Notes: a model not told the origin generated them from the letters alone. Shown: positions 38,137 to 56,798, counted from the stretch's first letter. The stretch: 64,000 bases of DNA from Punctularia strigosozonata HHB-11173 SS5 (GCF_000264995.1 NW_006767440.1:118316-182315); one strand, 5' to 3'. Numbers and translations are program-made.

Positions 38137-38302
38137 CGCAGGTTTGGGCTCTGTTGGTTATGGTCCGAGAAATATGGACCCAAGCCTAGTGTTCAGCTTC
38201 GAGCCGGTAAATCCGCGGAATCACGAGCCGAGCGCTTGCAGAGCAGCGTAAAAATGCGAAAGTGAGCGGAGAGAGCGCAGACGACTTTGGTTTCTCACGA
38301 GT

Positions 38303-42316
<4,014 letters not shown>

Positions 42317-42835
42317 TATTTACTACGTTCTACTGCGTGCTGTCGTATAAAATGTCAAACGGAAGTGCTTGGCTTCAAGCTTGTTCATCTACTCGCGCGT
42401 CCATGTGCACATGATTTATGATCATAAGACTCGACGATCATGCTTCCGGAACCGGATCCTTGCGAATGACATTCACTGTCTTGCCCTTGTCTTCGAGATG
42501 ATTTTCGTACAAAACCCAGTGCTCTGCTCCAGACGCGATGCTATTGGCGGTCAACTGACCGTCCGCGCGTGCGGATCTTGGATTGATCAGTACTGGCCTG
42601 TCCATGTTCTCGCGCCGACGAACGTGGCCAGCTTTCCTCTAGTGCTGGTGACTTTTTGACATGAGACTGGTTGAAGTTCCCACCGGACGCGTTCTGGCGA
42701 AGACACGTCCTGTTCCAGATATATGACAACGCTGAACAGGCGTCTTAGCTTCCCCACCAGCGCAGCGCTGGTGGGAGGCATCGACAACCTTTATAATCCT
42801 CGGCGGTTCGCCTGCGCCCGCACATCGCGAGCGCT
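42317..42835. other. Intergenic, promoter of the second DUF2235 gene
   Basis: PEX6 3' UTR followed by the upstream region of the next gene. A TATA-like TTTATAAT lies at 42790-42797, about 40 nt before the ATG. A GC-rich inverted repeat (accagcgcagcgctggt) lies near 42756. No other gene seen. Confidence 0.45.
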
Positions 42836-44911
42836 ATGTCCACTCCCGCATTCCCTATGAGCACCAGGCCTCCAAAAACCATTGTTCTGTGCTTTGATGG
42901 GACGTCCAACGAGTATGATGGCACGAACACCGATGTCGTCAAGTTCTTCGGTCTCTTAAACAAGGATCTGCCAGACGAGCAAGTATGCTACTATCAAGTA
43001 AGTATCCTGATCATGGATCACTGGACCATCCGCTGAACGCCTTACAGGCGGGCATCGGCACGTACTTTGCCCCTGGTGTAGTGAGCCCGGTCTGGCAGTG
43101 GTGCGCGAAGATTCTGGATGAGGCGTTTGCGTGGTGCGTATCCACCTGCACAATGTTGCTCTTATCCTCAGTCTAATCGAGGCGCAGGTACCTATACGCT
43201 CATGTAACGGATGGATACAAATTTCTCATGCAAAACTACTCGGATGGCGACAGAATATGCTTGTTTGGTTCATTGTCCCTTCCCCTTCCTCCGAGATCCC
43301 TGTTGAACCCCCGACTTCGCCAGGCTTTTCGCGTGGAGCCTATACCGCTCGTGGTGAGCATTATACCTGTCGCGTCGAATCTTGAGCTGACTTGGATAAC
43401 TCAGCCTTGGCCGGGATGCTCCACAAAATTGGCTTGCTCCCCAAGGACAACCTGGAACAGCTATCTTTTGCGTACAAGATATATACGAAGACCGACCAGG
43501 CGTCGATGGATCTTGCGGCTGGTTTCAAGCGTACGTTCTGCAGGAACGTACAGGTGAATTTTGTGGGCGTCTGGTGAGGTGGACGAAGCCCACACGTGCC
43601 TTGCTTGACTGACGGTAGGCATGACTCAGGGAGACGGTCGCCAGTGTCGGGGTTCTTTGGAATAAGAACTTGCCCTTCACTACCGCCAACACAACCGTCA
43701 AGACTTTCAGGCAAGCATTGGCGCTGGATGAGGTACGTTTCGCCTCTGAAACCGCGGCATGGACTGATGCTAGCTACCCAGCACCGTGTCAAATTTCTTC
43801 CTTCCTTGTACCCACGACCGTCACCTAATCCGAGCGGGGATCCGCATCAAGCATCGTTCCGCCTTGAAGATGCCCCTCAGGACAAGGTGAAGGTCTCTGC
43901 GCGTAAACAAAAACAGAAACATGAAGGTACTTTTCTCACACGGCATCGACTCCTGCGCAATGATTATTAACCTTGCATTTTGATGTCAGAGCCAGCTGAG
44001 AGCAGCGAGAAACCAGCTGCAGCTCACAGATGGAGATCGTTCTGGAACCGCAAAGCGGCGATGACTGATGAGGAACGCGGGCTGAAGCCTTGTATACGTG
44101 AAATTAATCCAGCAATGGATGCGAGCGCATCCGCACCATCCTCTGCAGGATCAGATACCGGGGCAGATCCTGATCCGGGGAACGGCGATGAAACAGACCC
44201 CGCTGCAGATCAACCCGCCAATGTCACGGACGTCCTTCAAGTGTGGTTTTCCGGTTGTCACAGCGGTGCGCCCATGGCGTTGCACATCGCTGTCCGACAT
44301 GTACTGACCGCTGTGCCCACGATTGCAGATGTAGGGGGAGGTTCAGTTCCAGATACCGCCGATCACTCCTTGGCCAATATCACCCTGCGATGGATGGTTC
44401 GACAGGTCCTGCTGGCACAATGCGGTGTGCTGTTCGATAGCGCGGCGCTCGATTTTCTCGATATATCCGACGCCGTTTTCCCTCCGGTTTCGTCGTCCAA
44501 AGCCTCCGAAAAGGAGCTCCAACAGGTGTGTTGACCCTTCCTCATGTTGAAAAAGGTCTCTTATAGCTCACCAAACTCGCAAGGATGAGGCGGATGCGTT
44601 GGCACCTAATGGGGTTCATGACGAGTTGAAAGCAATTCCAGCTTGGTGGCTTCTCGAGATTATCCCACTCCCTATACGGTATCAGGACAAAGAAGGCGTC
44701 TGGAAAAAGAAATGGACGTGCGTAGAACCTTCCCGTGCGATACGGTGCTATATTGAGTGCACTGTGTAGGTTCCACCTAGGCCGGGGCCGCGTCATCAAC
44801 GACCCTGCGCCGAACTTCCATGTTACGGTAAAGGCGCGAGTGCAGGACACCTCATTGAAGTATACACCACGAGCTAGGTGGGCGAAAGGCACGGAGGTGT
44901 ATGTCGAGTGA
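42836..44911 (+). CDS. DUF2235 (Tle1-like) alpha/beta hydrolase, stand-alone
   Basis: Same hydrolase family as the gene at 385-3813 but without WD40 repeats. The order is KTIVLCFDGTSNEYDGTNTD, AGIGTYFAPG, VTDGYKFLMQNYSDGDRICL, then the nucleophile elbow GFSRGAYTARALAGMLHKI across two introns (near 43325-43420), KRTFCRNVQVNFVGVWETV, RQALALDEHRVKFLP, a Ser/Asp/Pro-rich insertion (about 43990-44220), VWFSGCHSDVGGGSVPD, ANITLRWMVRQVL, and the tail FHLGRGRVI...FHVTVKARV. About nine introns, about 510 aa. DUF2235 proteins are expanded in agaricomycetes and their substrates are unknown; lipase activity is inferred from bacterial Tle1. Confidence 0.9.
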
Positions 44912-45020
44912 ATTGCATTCAGGTTGGCATAATGATACCCATGTTTGCGACTAAGCAATGTCAGGAAAGATCATTTTCATTTTGTTGCACATACAAATCA
45001 CATCGACAGTTCTCAACGGC

Positions 45021-45527
45021 TCATCTCCTGCTTGAATCAGCTTGATAATATAGGAAGATTGGGAACGTAGAACTTGTCGCGTCGCGAAGCCTCACGGTAG
45101 ACATCACCGACCGTTCTTCATTGATGATCATGAGCATTCTGTCGAGGTAGGTAGGTAGGTATATTTCCGGCGCGGTCCCGAGTAGCTCTTCTGGAAGTGG
45201 AAAGAACTTTACCACTGCCTCACATATTGTGTTTAGTGCCGTTGAGGGTGCGAGTAGGGGAGGGGCTGCATTAGCGACGGCAGTCACTTTCTCCAGTGCG
45301 GCGCAATTCGGGATATCGCTCAATGTGATCATGGTCGGAGATGAGGTTGTCGAAAGAGCGATCTTGTCCAGTGCCCGTGGTATTACTTCCTAACCCAGCT
45401 ACACAACAAGAGGTGACAAATCTTCCGTAAATGTTGGTCGTGCAGTGCGAGCGTCGGCTGGTGCTGCAACTGAGCGCTGTTCCTTCCAAGTTCCAGCAAA
45501 TTTGTTGACCTTCGGCTGAGAAAGCAT
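45021..45527 (-). CDS. Hypothetical protein divergent from CDC5L
   Basis: I do not recognise a family. The first stretch (MLSQPKVNKFAGTWKEQR ...) and the second (IPRALDKIALSTTSSPTMIT, AALEKVTAVANAAPPLLAPS, PEIYLPTYLDRMLMIINEER) both read like real coding sequence and lie in the same frame. They are separated by two in-frame stops near 45405-45420, so an intron must be removed; a gttgca...ttag pair of 84 nt would keep the frame. The start lies 142 bp from the CDC5L start. A chance frame remains possible. A small GTAG repeat overlaps it near 45146. Confidence 0.4.
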
Positions 45528-48456
<2,929 letters not shown>

Positions 48457-48609
48457 GTTTGGGGTATGCTGCAGCATGTACTATGTCTCTGTAATGTCAC
48501 TGGTTACGGACAGTCCTTGTGCTCTATATGATAAGGCCGGAGTGAAACGATATCCTCTGCCAATAATGCATTACCGCAGGGAGTCTATGTATGACTAGAA
48601 TCCAACACA

Positions 48610-49265
48610 TTAGGCGAGAGTGAGCTTCGCGCGACGGACGGGACATGCCTTTTCGACCTCGGCAACCGAGGCCTTGAACTGCGCTACTTCCCTCCAGCAG
48701 TTTAACGGTGTAGTGGGGTTAGAACTGGGAGATATGAATGAGAACCTCAAGAAAATAGTGGCATAACTTACCGGTAACATGATACCACGGCGTCCCCACT
48801 CTCCTTTACAGCAGGATATGCGGTCAAGTCTCGCTTCGCATGGAAGCGGTCAACCTTGGATTGAAGTTCGTTCAAGTCACCCATCAACGCCGCACTGCTC
48901 TTGACGTTGCCCGCGCTGCCATCCACACTCCCGTCGTTCTCACCGCCAGCCATGTTCCGTTCTCGGTCAAGATTCTCCTTCTCGAGTGCGAGCTCTATCT
49001 GCCGCCGTATGTTTTCCTCTTCTTCGCGAAGACGGGTCAGTTCGGATTGTATACGGGACCGTACTTGCTCGTCGAGAGTTGCTTGACGTTCCGGAGGCAC
49101 GCTTGAGCTTTGCATCTGGTTCGCCAGTTGGTTCACGACCTCTTCGGAGAACTGTTTGTAGTCATTTATTCGGTGCCATGCATGTAGATATATTGAACAT
49201 ACGTGAATTGGGTTATCATTATAGATGACCTTCTCCTGGTCAGGTTGCGACTGGTTTGCGCCCAT
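48610..49265 (-). CDS. MIC19: MICOS subunit Mic19 (CHCHD3-like)
   Basis: Inner-membrane cristae-junction protein. It starts MGANQSQPDQEKV, a Gly-2 N-myristoylation-type start as in human CHCHD3. A DUF737-like charged coiled coil follows (FSEEVVNQLANQMQ; RIQSELTRLREEEENIRRQI). The C-terminal CHCH region is rebuilt across an intron as VVSCYRSNPTTPLNCWREVAQF, a C-x10-C pair like that in human CHCHD3 (CYRENTHQTLTC). It ends KACPVRRAKLTLA. Only one clear Cys pair is seen, as in yeast Mic19. About 185 aa, three introns. It is divergent from the UPF0538 gene with 42 bp between start codons. Confidence 0.85.
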
Positions 49266-49307
49266 GGCCGTACCGAGAGAGAGTGTAAGAAACCGGGTGC
49301 TGGGGTG

Positions 49308-50059
49308 ATGCGCGCGCCAATGCGAACCACTGCACCTTCACCTCATCCCACGATGGATCCCGAGCCTGAGATCTCCGACACCCTCACCAACCTGGCTGTA
49401 CCCAAAACCAACGCCACTCTCACTATCCGGATCATCAAATCCTTCGAATTCAGGACGGAGAAGTCATTGATCTTGCACAATGTTAATCTCGAGACCACCA
49501 CCGTCGGTCAGCTCAAGGACATGGCACGTCAAGGTACTGCGTGAAGTCTCTTGATCGAGAACTTCTTGCACATCCGACATCGCCATACGACAGCGGTGCA
49601 GACGCAGCCAGGGTGGAAGCCATATCGGAACGTTGTTTTAGGTATACACCATTCTTCTGATCGTTTATACGCTCTAATCACGAAATAGATACCTTCAAGT
49701 TGTATACTAAGGCCCACGGAGCGAAGGTTCGTGGTATGATAATCCCTGTCCGATGAACGTTCTTTTCAATCATAAGCATAGACGACGAACTTGATCATCA
49801 ACCTCGACCACGATGACTGGATATTGCACGACGACAACCAAATTCTGGCTGACGCAGGTTTCGGTTCGTGATCCTGATTGACAACCAAGAGTCTGGCGCA
49901 AGACTGATTGACCCCTCAGAGAATGAGACAGAGATTTCGTTCTTCAACCGCGAGCTATACGAGCAGTTCAAGGCGCACCCAGAGGTCAGTAATGAATTCG
50001 TCGAAAAACCGTTGTTTCATGCGCAAAATCTTCAAATGCTCTAGACGAAATGGGATTGA
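49308..50059 (+). CDS. UPF0538 family protein (C2orf76-like, ubiquitin-like fold)
   Basis: Small conserved protein of unknown function. TLTIRIIKSFEFRTEKSLIL, LHNVNLETTTVGQLKDM, GWKPYRNVVLDTFKLYTKAH, TNLIINLDHDDWILHDDNQI, LADAG, ENETEISFFNRELYEQFKAHP and a final ETKWD line up one-to-one with human C2orf76 (VRLIRSFEHRNFKP ... ASETEIAFF). Five short exons are needed; the last adds four codons. Upstream of the domain the first ATG is at 49308, with later in-frame ATGs at 49320 and 49353 (MDPEPEISD), the last perhaps more likely. Function has not been established for the family as far as I know. Confidence 0.8.
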
Positions 50060-50201
50060 TGGCTTTTCGTGGTTCCCGCACGCATGTGTAAGACGAGTCA
50101 TAAGTGCTATAATGATGCCAATGATGCACATGTACAGTAATGCGATAGCAAGCAGCGTGAGTTATCAGTCTATAAAACGAAAGAAATAGGCATCCATCCG
50201 G

Positions 50202-51671
50202 CTACTGGTTTGCGCACTGCACCCGCGGCTGGCCGTCATCATCCTCTTCCATAGCTTCCTGTTCCATCTGTTCGCGTTGCCGCGGGGTCAGCTCCTCCAT
50301 GTCTACCTCCTCTAACAATGTGTTCTTCCCGTATTTCTCCATGGGTTTTCGAGGCGGTAGAGCCTGCTCTAGGAACGGAACCGACTCGGGATTGATGTGA
50401 TCGGGGAATTTGACGGATAGTTTGACGAAGAGATCGCCGGGCTCGTGGTGCCGATGAGAGGGCATGCCCTGACCTCGGATGACCTTCTCGTCGCCTGTTA
50501 CATACGTACTGAGATCAGATCATATCACTCAGACAGTTTACGCAAGGCTTACCAGGTTTGATAACCTCTCCAGGCACGAGGTTTACAATCAGGACGCGGT
50601 CGTCTAAGTGCTTGATAGCGATTTGACCGCCACCAAGAGCAGTGAGCAGGTCCACTTCGACCTCGGTATGAAGATCATCCCCGTTTCGACGGAAGCGCTC
50701 ATGCGGCTTCTCGTTGATTTCGATAACGATGTCCCCGGAAGCAACACCAGGAGCCTGGTCGCTCTCGCCATGGAAGACGACAGTTTGACCCGCCCGCATA
50801 CCCTTGTCTATGTGGACTTCTATGATCTTCTTCTCCGAAACCACTTTCTTGCCGTTGCAAACCTTGCACTTGTCCTTGTGGTTGATGATCTCCCCCGTTC
50901 CGGAACATTCGTCGCAGGGCGATTGCATCTGCTGGATCATGGGGCCCATTTGACGAAGGGTGACCTTGATACCGCGACCGCTACAGGTGTTGCAAGTCCG
51001 CACAGCTCCCTCCTTGCCACCCTTGCCATTACACTTCGAGCAGATGACGCTGCGCGTAAGAGCGAGTTTGGAGGTTTTACCCTTGTACAGATCTTCGAGC
51101 GAGACGGTAATGCGGTGGAGGAGGTCCTTAGTCTTGCGCGGTCCTGGTGACCGGCCGCCGCCGAAGAAACCGCCACCACCGCCAAACAGCTGGCTAAAGA
51201 GATCCTGACGAGGGGTATGAATATGCCGCTGCGTAGACCAATATCAGGACGAGCGCTTACTTGAGGATCCATGCCGCCCATGCCGCCTCCCTCCTGTAGC
51301 CCAGCCTCTCCTCGCGCATCATAGAGTGCTCGTTTCTGCGGGTCGGAGAGAACTTCGTAGCTAAGAGTTGCGATGGGTAAACGCACGAGTACGAAGTAGC
51401 GAAGGCAACACGTACGCATGCGTCACCTCTTTGAACAGCTCGGGGTCGCCACCCTTGTCAGGATGTAATCGGAGCGCTCTGATGCATATCAGAAACCGGC
51501 CAACGTTGTTGGTGCGATCATGGCTTACTTTTTGCGGTACGCTTTCTTGAGGTCCGCCTCTGATGCGTCCTCTGGAACCTCGAGCAAATCATAGAATTTG
51601 CTGCAATCAGTGTATTAAAATCGGTGAAACGCGCGTGAACATCTCAGTCGTACTCACCGTTCTTTCACCAT
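50202..51671 (-). CDS. YDJ1: Type I Hsp40 (DnaJ/Ydj1), farnesylated
   Basis: Cytosolic co-chaperone of Hsp70. J domain: MVKER then KFYDLLEVPEDASEADLKKA, LRLHPDKGGDPELFKEVTHA with the HPD triad, YEVLSDPQKRALYDARGEAG. Then a G/F region (DLFSQLFGGGGGGFFGGG), a cysteine-rich zinc domain with four C-x2-C-x-G-x units (CSKCNGKG, CNTCSGRG, CDECSGTG, CKVCNGKK), and the substrate-binding C-terminal domains (VIRGQGMPSHRHHEPGDLFV). It ends QCANQ, a CaaX box for farnesylation as in Ydj1. The first coding exon is only 14 nt. Divergent from COG4 (173 bp apart). Confidence 0.95.
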
Positions 51672-51844
51672 GGTGGATGTCGGGGGGCGGGGAGATTACT
51701 GAAGAGAAGGAGCAGTGCGGCCTGCTTCGAGTTTACATCCATCGCCATCCGTCTTTGCTGGAACATTCGAGTACGTCCAGAAAAGGAAATGCCTTGTTCT
51801 GCACCGCCCGAATACCGCATACCAGGCCACAGGCTCGGAGCTCG

Positions 51845-54703
51845 ATGTTGGACGCGACGGATGCAACAGCGGCGGCGTCGCTAAAAACTCTGCCGGAAAT
51901 TCTATCTGCTCTGTCCAACATTGATTCTGAGGAAACCGAACTGTCGACGTCCCTTGCCGGGCTAGTGGCCGCCCAAGAGCCGATTATTGCTGCCGTGTCG
52001 CGTCTGCAAGCCCTTACCCCTCATTTGGACGCGCTCAATGGCGAGGCATCGCTGCTCGACGACAGAGTATCCAAGACTGCTGGCACTGCAATGCGCGTCG
52101 GCGGACGGGTAAGGCAGCTTGACAAACAGATGCATCGCGTTCAGGAAGCTGCCGAACGGGTTGGCCAAGTAATGGATCTCAAGGTCCTTATAGTCTTCGA
52201 TTTGGTCTGGAAAGTGCATCTCTCATAAGCAACTAGTCGTCACTAGCAGAATTGCGTTCCTCCATGGAGAGGAAGGATTGGGAGGCGGCGAGCCGGCATT
52301 GTGCTCGGGCAATGCATCTCCCACCGGACGTCATTTCCGGCCCGTTTGCAGAGAAGGCTGTCGTGCGTAGCGATGCTTTCCTCTCTCATTCACTCCATTC
52401 AAACCTCGCACCCAGCCCTCTTCAGAAGACCCTCGTCCACCAGCGCAGGCGCTCCAAGCCGCGCGCGAGGAGCTTTTAGAGGTCTTTCGCCGCGAGTTCC
52501 AAGCGGCGTCTGCATTACGGGATGCCGTGGCGACCAGTCGGTTCTTCAAGCTGTTCCCGACGATAGGGTGGGAGACTGAAGGACTGGACGCCTATGCTGC
52601 TTTCGTGGTTGACCTTGTCCGCGTGCGCCCGCCACCGTCTGCGAAGCGTGAGTTGTCCCCCATACGATGCATGACACACCCCCAGACTCACTCTACATAT
52701 AGCGTCTTCGCCGTTGTACTACACAACAGTGCTGACTGCTCTCTTCGAGAGCATCGCGATCATAATCGACCAGCATCAGCCTGTCGTAGAAAAGTATTAC
52801 GGTGCTGGCAAGATGACTCTCGTCATCCGCCGACTTCTTGAAGAATGCGACCGAATATCTATCGGCTTACTAGACAACTGGAAGGAGCAACGATCAATCG
52901 AACGAAAGGTCAAGCCGCCCGCCCATCACACGGGAAAATATACTGAGGTTGTTCGACTTGATAGCTCGCGGAGACTTCTACGTCTCCCTTTGCTCTGACT
53001 TCTCACGGATTGAGAAAGCCTCCGCACCAGGTTGGAGCTGCCATGACTGAAGACGATACTTTGGACGGGCGGGAGATCGATCAAGTCATCACGGAGGTTG
53101 CAACTATGGCTGGACGGTGGAGCCTCTTCCGCAAGTTCTTGATCAACCGATTACAGGTTGGCCTTCATGCCTGCGCGCAATCAATTCCCTGAGAGCATCG
53201 GACTTTAGGAAGAACTGGAAGAAGACAGCGATAGCACCTCTCAAGACGGCGAACGTGCGAAGCCTTCAAAGTCATCACAGCAGGAGACTTCTAGTTCCGT
53301 CGCGTTACAAGCTAGCATCACGGCCCTGGACTCGTCCGCTACCCGTCAAAGCTTCGATAAACTGCTGGAAACTTGCTACATCCCCCTGGAGCTATGGTAT
53401 ATCCGCACCGTCATTGACAAGGTAGGCTCAAGTTCCTTCCGTTGTTGTTTTGCTTAATGGATTAGGCTTTCAGGCTCACCACCTTGCAAAAGCGGATATC
53501 ACGAGCATGCCGGCGACAACCACTGCACCAGACGATGTCTTTTTTGTTCTGAAGATTGTCATGCAGCGAACTCTGTCCACTGGTTCGCCGCGCAATGTAT
53601 TGCGTACATGTGAACTTCTGAGAGAAGTCATGGACTATGATTATGCTTCTGTTATTAAACGCAAGTTGGACGACGTTTATCGTACAGCCGTGCCATCTTC
53701 GGGATCACGCGGGGAGAAGACCGAACGGGACCTCAAAGCATCTTTTATTGTGAGTTCGCAATACCATCTGTGGTAAGCGATTAGCAAAGAATCACTCACA
53801 ATCTCATATTCGTAGACCCTGCTGAACGACCTTGATGTTTCATCATCTCATATGGACCGGCTTGTCAGAGACATACTGGGCTCCACCGCCATCGAACAAG
53901 GTTTCATTGACCAAGAAGCAGATGATGTCCGCTCGACTATCTCTCAGTTTTCATCGCTGGTACCAAAATTCCGAGCAACGCTCAGAGTATGTCCACTCTT
54001 TGTGAGCGAGACACGGACAACTGATACGCTGGTTTCAGGCCGGTGTTGAGCAATTATTCAATCAACTTGTCCGTCCCAAGCTACGAACATTCCTAGCGGA
54101 TGTCTATAAAGACGTCACCTATGTGTTGGACGAGGAATCGTACGCCGCAGCCGAGTATCAGGAGGTAGTGAAGAAGCGTTTCATCAAGAATCTTGACCTG
54201 ATCATAACCACATACAAGGTATGAACATATTCCTCCAATATTGCCTACTTTTCACACCTGCTGTCGTCCAGGAAATGTTCACAGAGAATAACTTCGGGGT
54301 GTTTTTCGTCCTGTTACTGGATATTCTTATACGGCCATGGGAGAAGCAGATTACGATGTTCCGGTACAACGAGGTGCATGAGTTCAGTTTCGCTGAGTCG
54401 ACGTGCCTAAATCTGTTCGTTGCAGCTGGGCGCAATCCGCTTGGATCGAGATCTTCGTGCAGTGCTGAGCTGGATGTCCGGCCAGACGGTTTCTGCAGAT
54501 GTTCGGGAGAAATTCACTCGGCTTCAACAGATTTCGATCTTACTCAATCTGGATAATGTGTGTCCGTTGGTTGAATCAGGGCGTACAACGTACTGATCAT
54601 TGACTTGCAGGACGAGGACGTTGAAGATTTTTACAACGGCTCCGGTATACAGTGGAAACTGAGCGCTGAAGAAGCACAGGCCATCTCTGCCCTCAAAACA
54701 TGA
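51845..54703 (+). CDS. COG4: Conserved oligomeric Golgi complex subunit 4
   Basis: Tethering-complex subunit for retrograde transport within the Golgi; it binds SNAREs and Sly1. N-terminal coiled coil (LPEILSALSNIDSEETELS, VGGRVRQLDKQMHRVQEAAE), then ELRSSMERKDWEAASRHCAR, a block KLFPTIGWETEGLDAYAAFV, YYTTVLTALFESIAIIIDQH, LRLFDLIARGDFYVSLCSDF, and the C-terminal CATCHR part: IRPWEKQITMFRYNE-[intron]-LGAIRLDRDLRAVLSWMSGQ, VREKFTRLQQISILLNLD and WKLSAEEAQAISALKT. The last two blocks are the best-conserved part of COG4. About 11 introns, about 750 aa. Convergent with VPS2 (83 bp between stops). Confidence 0.92.
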
Positions 54704-54786
54704 TGGCCCCGGTAGCCATACAACATGACTCGCATTCCTAGTATAGTGTGGTATCCTACTGTACAATACGTGCGTGCATCCATCTC

Positions 54787-55718
54787 TCACCTTCGCAGTG
54801 CGTCCAAGCGCGCTTGGAGCGCGTCCTCGTCGGACAGGCCGCCTCCTGGTACATCGTTGCGTTGACTGGCAGGTGGTACCGCAGACTCACCCATCGCGAC
54901 TGCTTGTCTCCGCTCGGTGAGAGGCGATGCTACGGCGCCGACCCCGGTAGGCGCATCCGTGAGCTGAGTGCGCGTGAGAGGCGACGTATCGCGAAAGTCT
55001 GTGATGGACAACCCACCTGCTGAGACAAATCAACACCGATCTCATCCAACACCTCCTTGAGGATCTTATCGCCTTCTTCTTCTTCATCCTCCAGATCGTC
55101 TTCCATAACATCGTCCACGGCGTCCGACATCATCTCTTCCTTCATATCCATCATTGAACTTTCCTTCTCAAATTCGTTCATGATCTTCTGAATTTGCGGT
55201 AGATTCAATCCGCGATTCATGGATGCCATTGCCTAAGTTTGATGTGAGCAGAGCGTATCGTATGACATGAGCTATATACATGCCCTGGTGGCACCTCGCA
55301 TTGCTTCAGCCATCTGCTGGTTGCTTCGCAAGGTTTGGATACGAAGGCCGACTGCTTGTAGCTGAGTGCGCATCTGATAGAACTTCTGCACATAACGCCT
55401 GGTGCGGACAAGATCCTTGGCCATGATCTTGCAAGCATTCTATACGAGGATGAATTGCTGATCCTCAATTCCCCAGGGGGGACGCACCAACTGTCCGGAC
55501 TTTGCGCTCTTTTTGATATCCGCAACCAGCTTCTTCTCCTGCTGCTCTAGCTTCATGCGTTCTCGATCGAGTTCCCGCTGCGCCTTGGCCAATGCCCGCT
55601 GATGTTGCCGCAGGCGTTCAGCCGGCGTTACGGTCCTTCCGAAAAGAGTTTCCTAGACATGCAGCTTGTATACGAATGTATATGGAGCGACGGCGAAGCA
55701 ACTCACGATGATGTTCAT
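54787..55718 (-). CDS. VPS2: ESCRT-III subunit Vps2 / CHMP2
   Basis: Late ESCRT-III protein that remodels endosomal membrane and recruits Vps4. The first coding exon is only 12 nt (55707-55718, MNII); exon 2 begins at 55652 with ETLFGRTVTPAERLRQHQRA, the typical CHMP2 start, giving the N-terminal membrane-inserting residues. Basic helix 1 (LDRERMKLEQQEKKLVADIK), then NACKIMAKDLVRTRRYVQKF, MAEAMRGATRAMASMNRGLN, and an acidic C-terminus (DAVDDVMEDDLEDEEEEGDK). The tail EDALQARLDALRR is an MIT-interacting motif for Vps4. About five introns, about 250 aa. Confidence 0.95.
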
Positions 55719-56056
55719 GGCGAAGTCGCGGCTCTTGGAGCACAGCTTCTCGTTCACGCCGTTACCGCGAATCCGCGATGGACTTGCCCGAGATTGGAGT
55801 ACACTGCGCCCTGTTCAGTTGCAATCACCTCGATTTCCTGCCAGTAGAATGCCCACATTGTCACTTGAAGGTGAGTCTTCTTTGATGATCGATGATTGGT
55901 GTGACCACTCTCCTCCAGTTCTGCAAGCAGCACTATCCTCGGGATGCCCACGAATGCTCTGTGACCGTTGTCCGAGACCAAACCGGTGCCTCGGGTAATG
56001 CTCATCCACGATCTACTACTCCGCGATGTGCTGTTTCGCAATGCACCCGGACTGCC
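55719..56056. other. Divergent intergenic region
   Basis: Upstream regions of VPS2 and the unknown gene at 56057. Short frames on both strands; no feature recognised. Confidence 0.4.
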
Positions 56057-56798
56057 ATGTCTTCCAACAACACGCAGACCATCGTGAATGCTGGCGTCTG
56101 TAGCTCTTGTAGGAGGTCGTTCTGTCTCGCGTACGCACTCGTCTTTTCTGTGCCCCAATTTAAGTGGCTCATATTATTTGCCAGTCACCGACATGCTGCT
56201 GATCATGGCTGCCAATCGATCCAGCCTGTCCATAACCCCAAGAACGCGGCAGCCCGGGCCCTGCTTGCGAAACACTTTCCTGGAGCGGGATCGAACATGA
56301 CTCCTTCAGGCCGAAACCGGCCACTCCAACCTTGTGGTGCAAGGGCATCTGCACAGTCGACTCGCAATATAGGGCGAATGAAGAAGCGCCATGCTGCGGT
56401 TCCGGCCAACGCTGAAGATGTCTCCTGTCCTGTAGAATCCCGACTGCACCTGACGGTTCGGTTCGAGGGTGTTGATATTCACAAATATCTATGGATACGA
56501 GGGGTACGCACGGACCGACATCAGAGACCACCTTACTGATCCCTACGCAGTCTGTGAGTATCGGAAGGGCGACCGATTTGTTCGCGGCACATCATCCGAC
56601 AAGTAGTGCAAGATATGAGGTCAGAGGGCCATCCTATGAAGATGTTTCATTCTCATTATATTATTGCAGTCCTTTCGGCTCGTTAGGTATACCACATGTA
56701 CAGATGAAACGTTGTCATCAGCCTTGCCCACCGACGAAACCATCGCTGCGTATTTGGATGACGGGGATGAAGTCGTCCTCAAGTCCCGTGAACCGTAG
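56057..56798 (+). CDS. Hypothetical protein, unrecognised
   Basis: I do not recognise a family. Likely exons give MSSNNTQTIVNAGV, then NPKNAAARALLAKHFPGAGS ... RMKKRHAAVPANAEDVSCPV, RLHLTVRFEGVDIHKYLWIR (near 56470), then after an intron ending cctacgcag VCEYRKGDRFVRGTSSDK, and after another ending attgcag SFRLVRYTTCTDETLSSALP, ending AYLDDGDEVVLKSREP. The charged, non-repetitive C-terminal half looks like genuine coding sequence. Exon borders, especially the donor after SSDK, are uncertain. The start has competing upstream frames. Confidence 0.5.
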
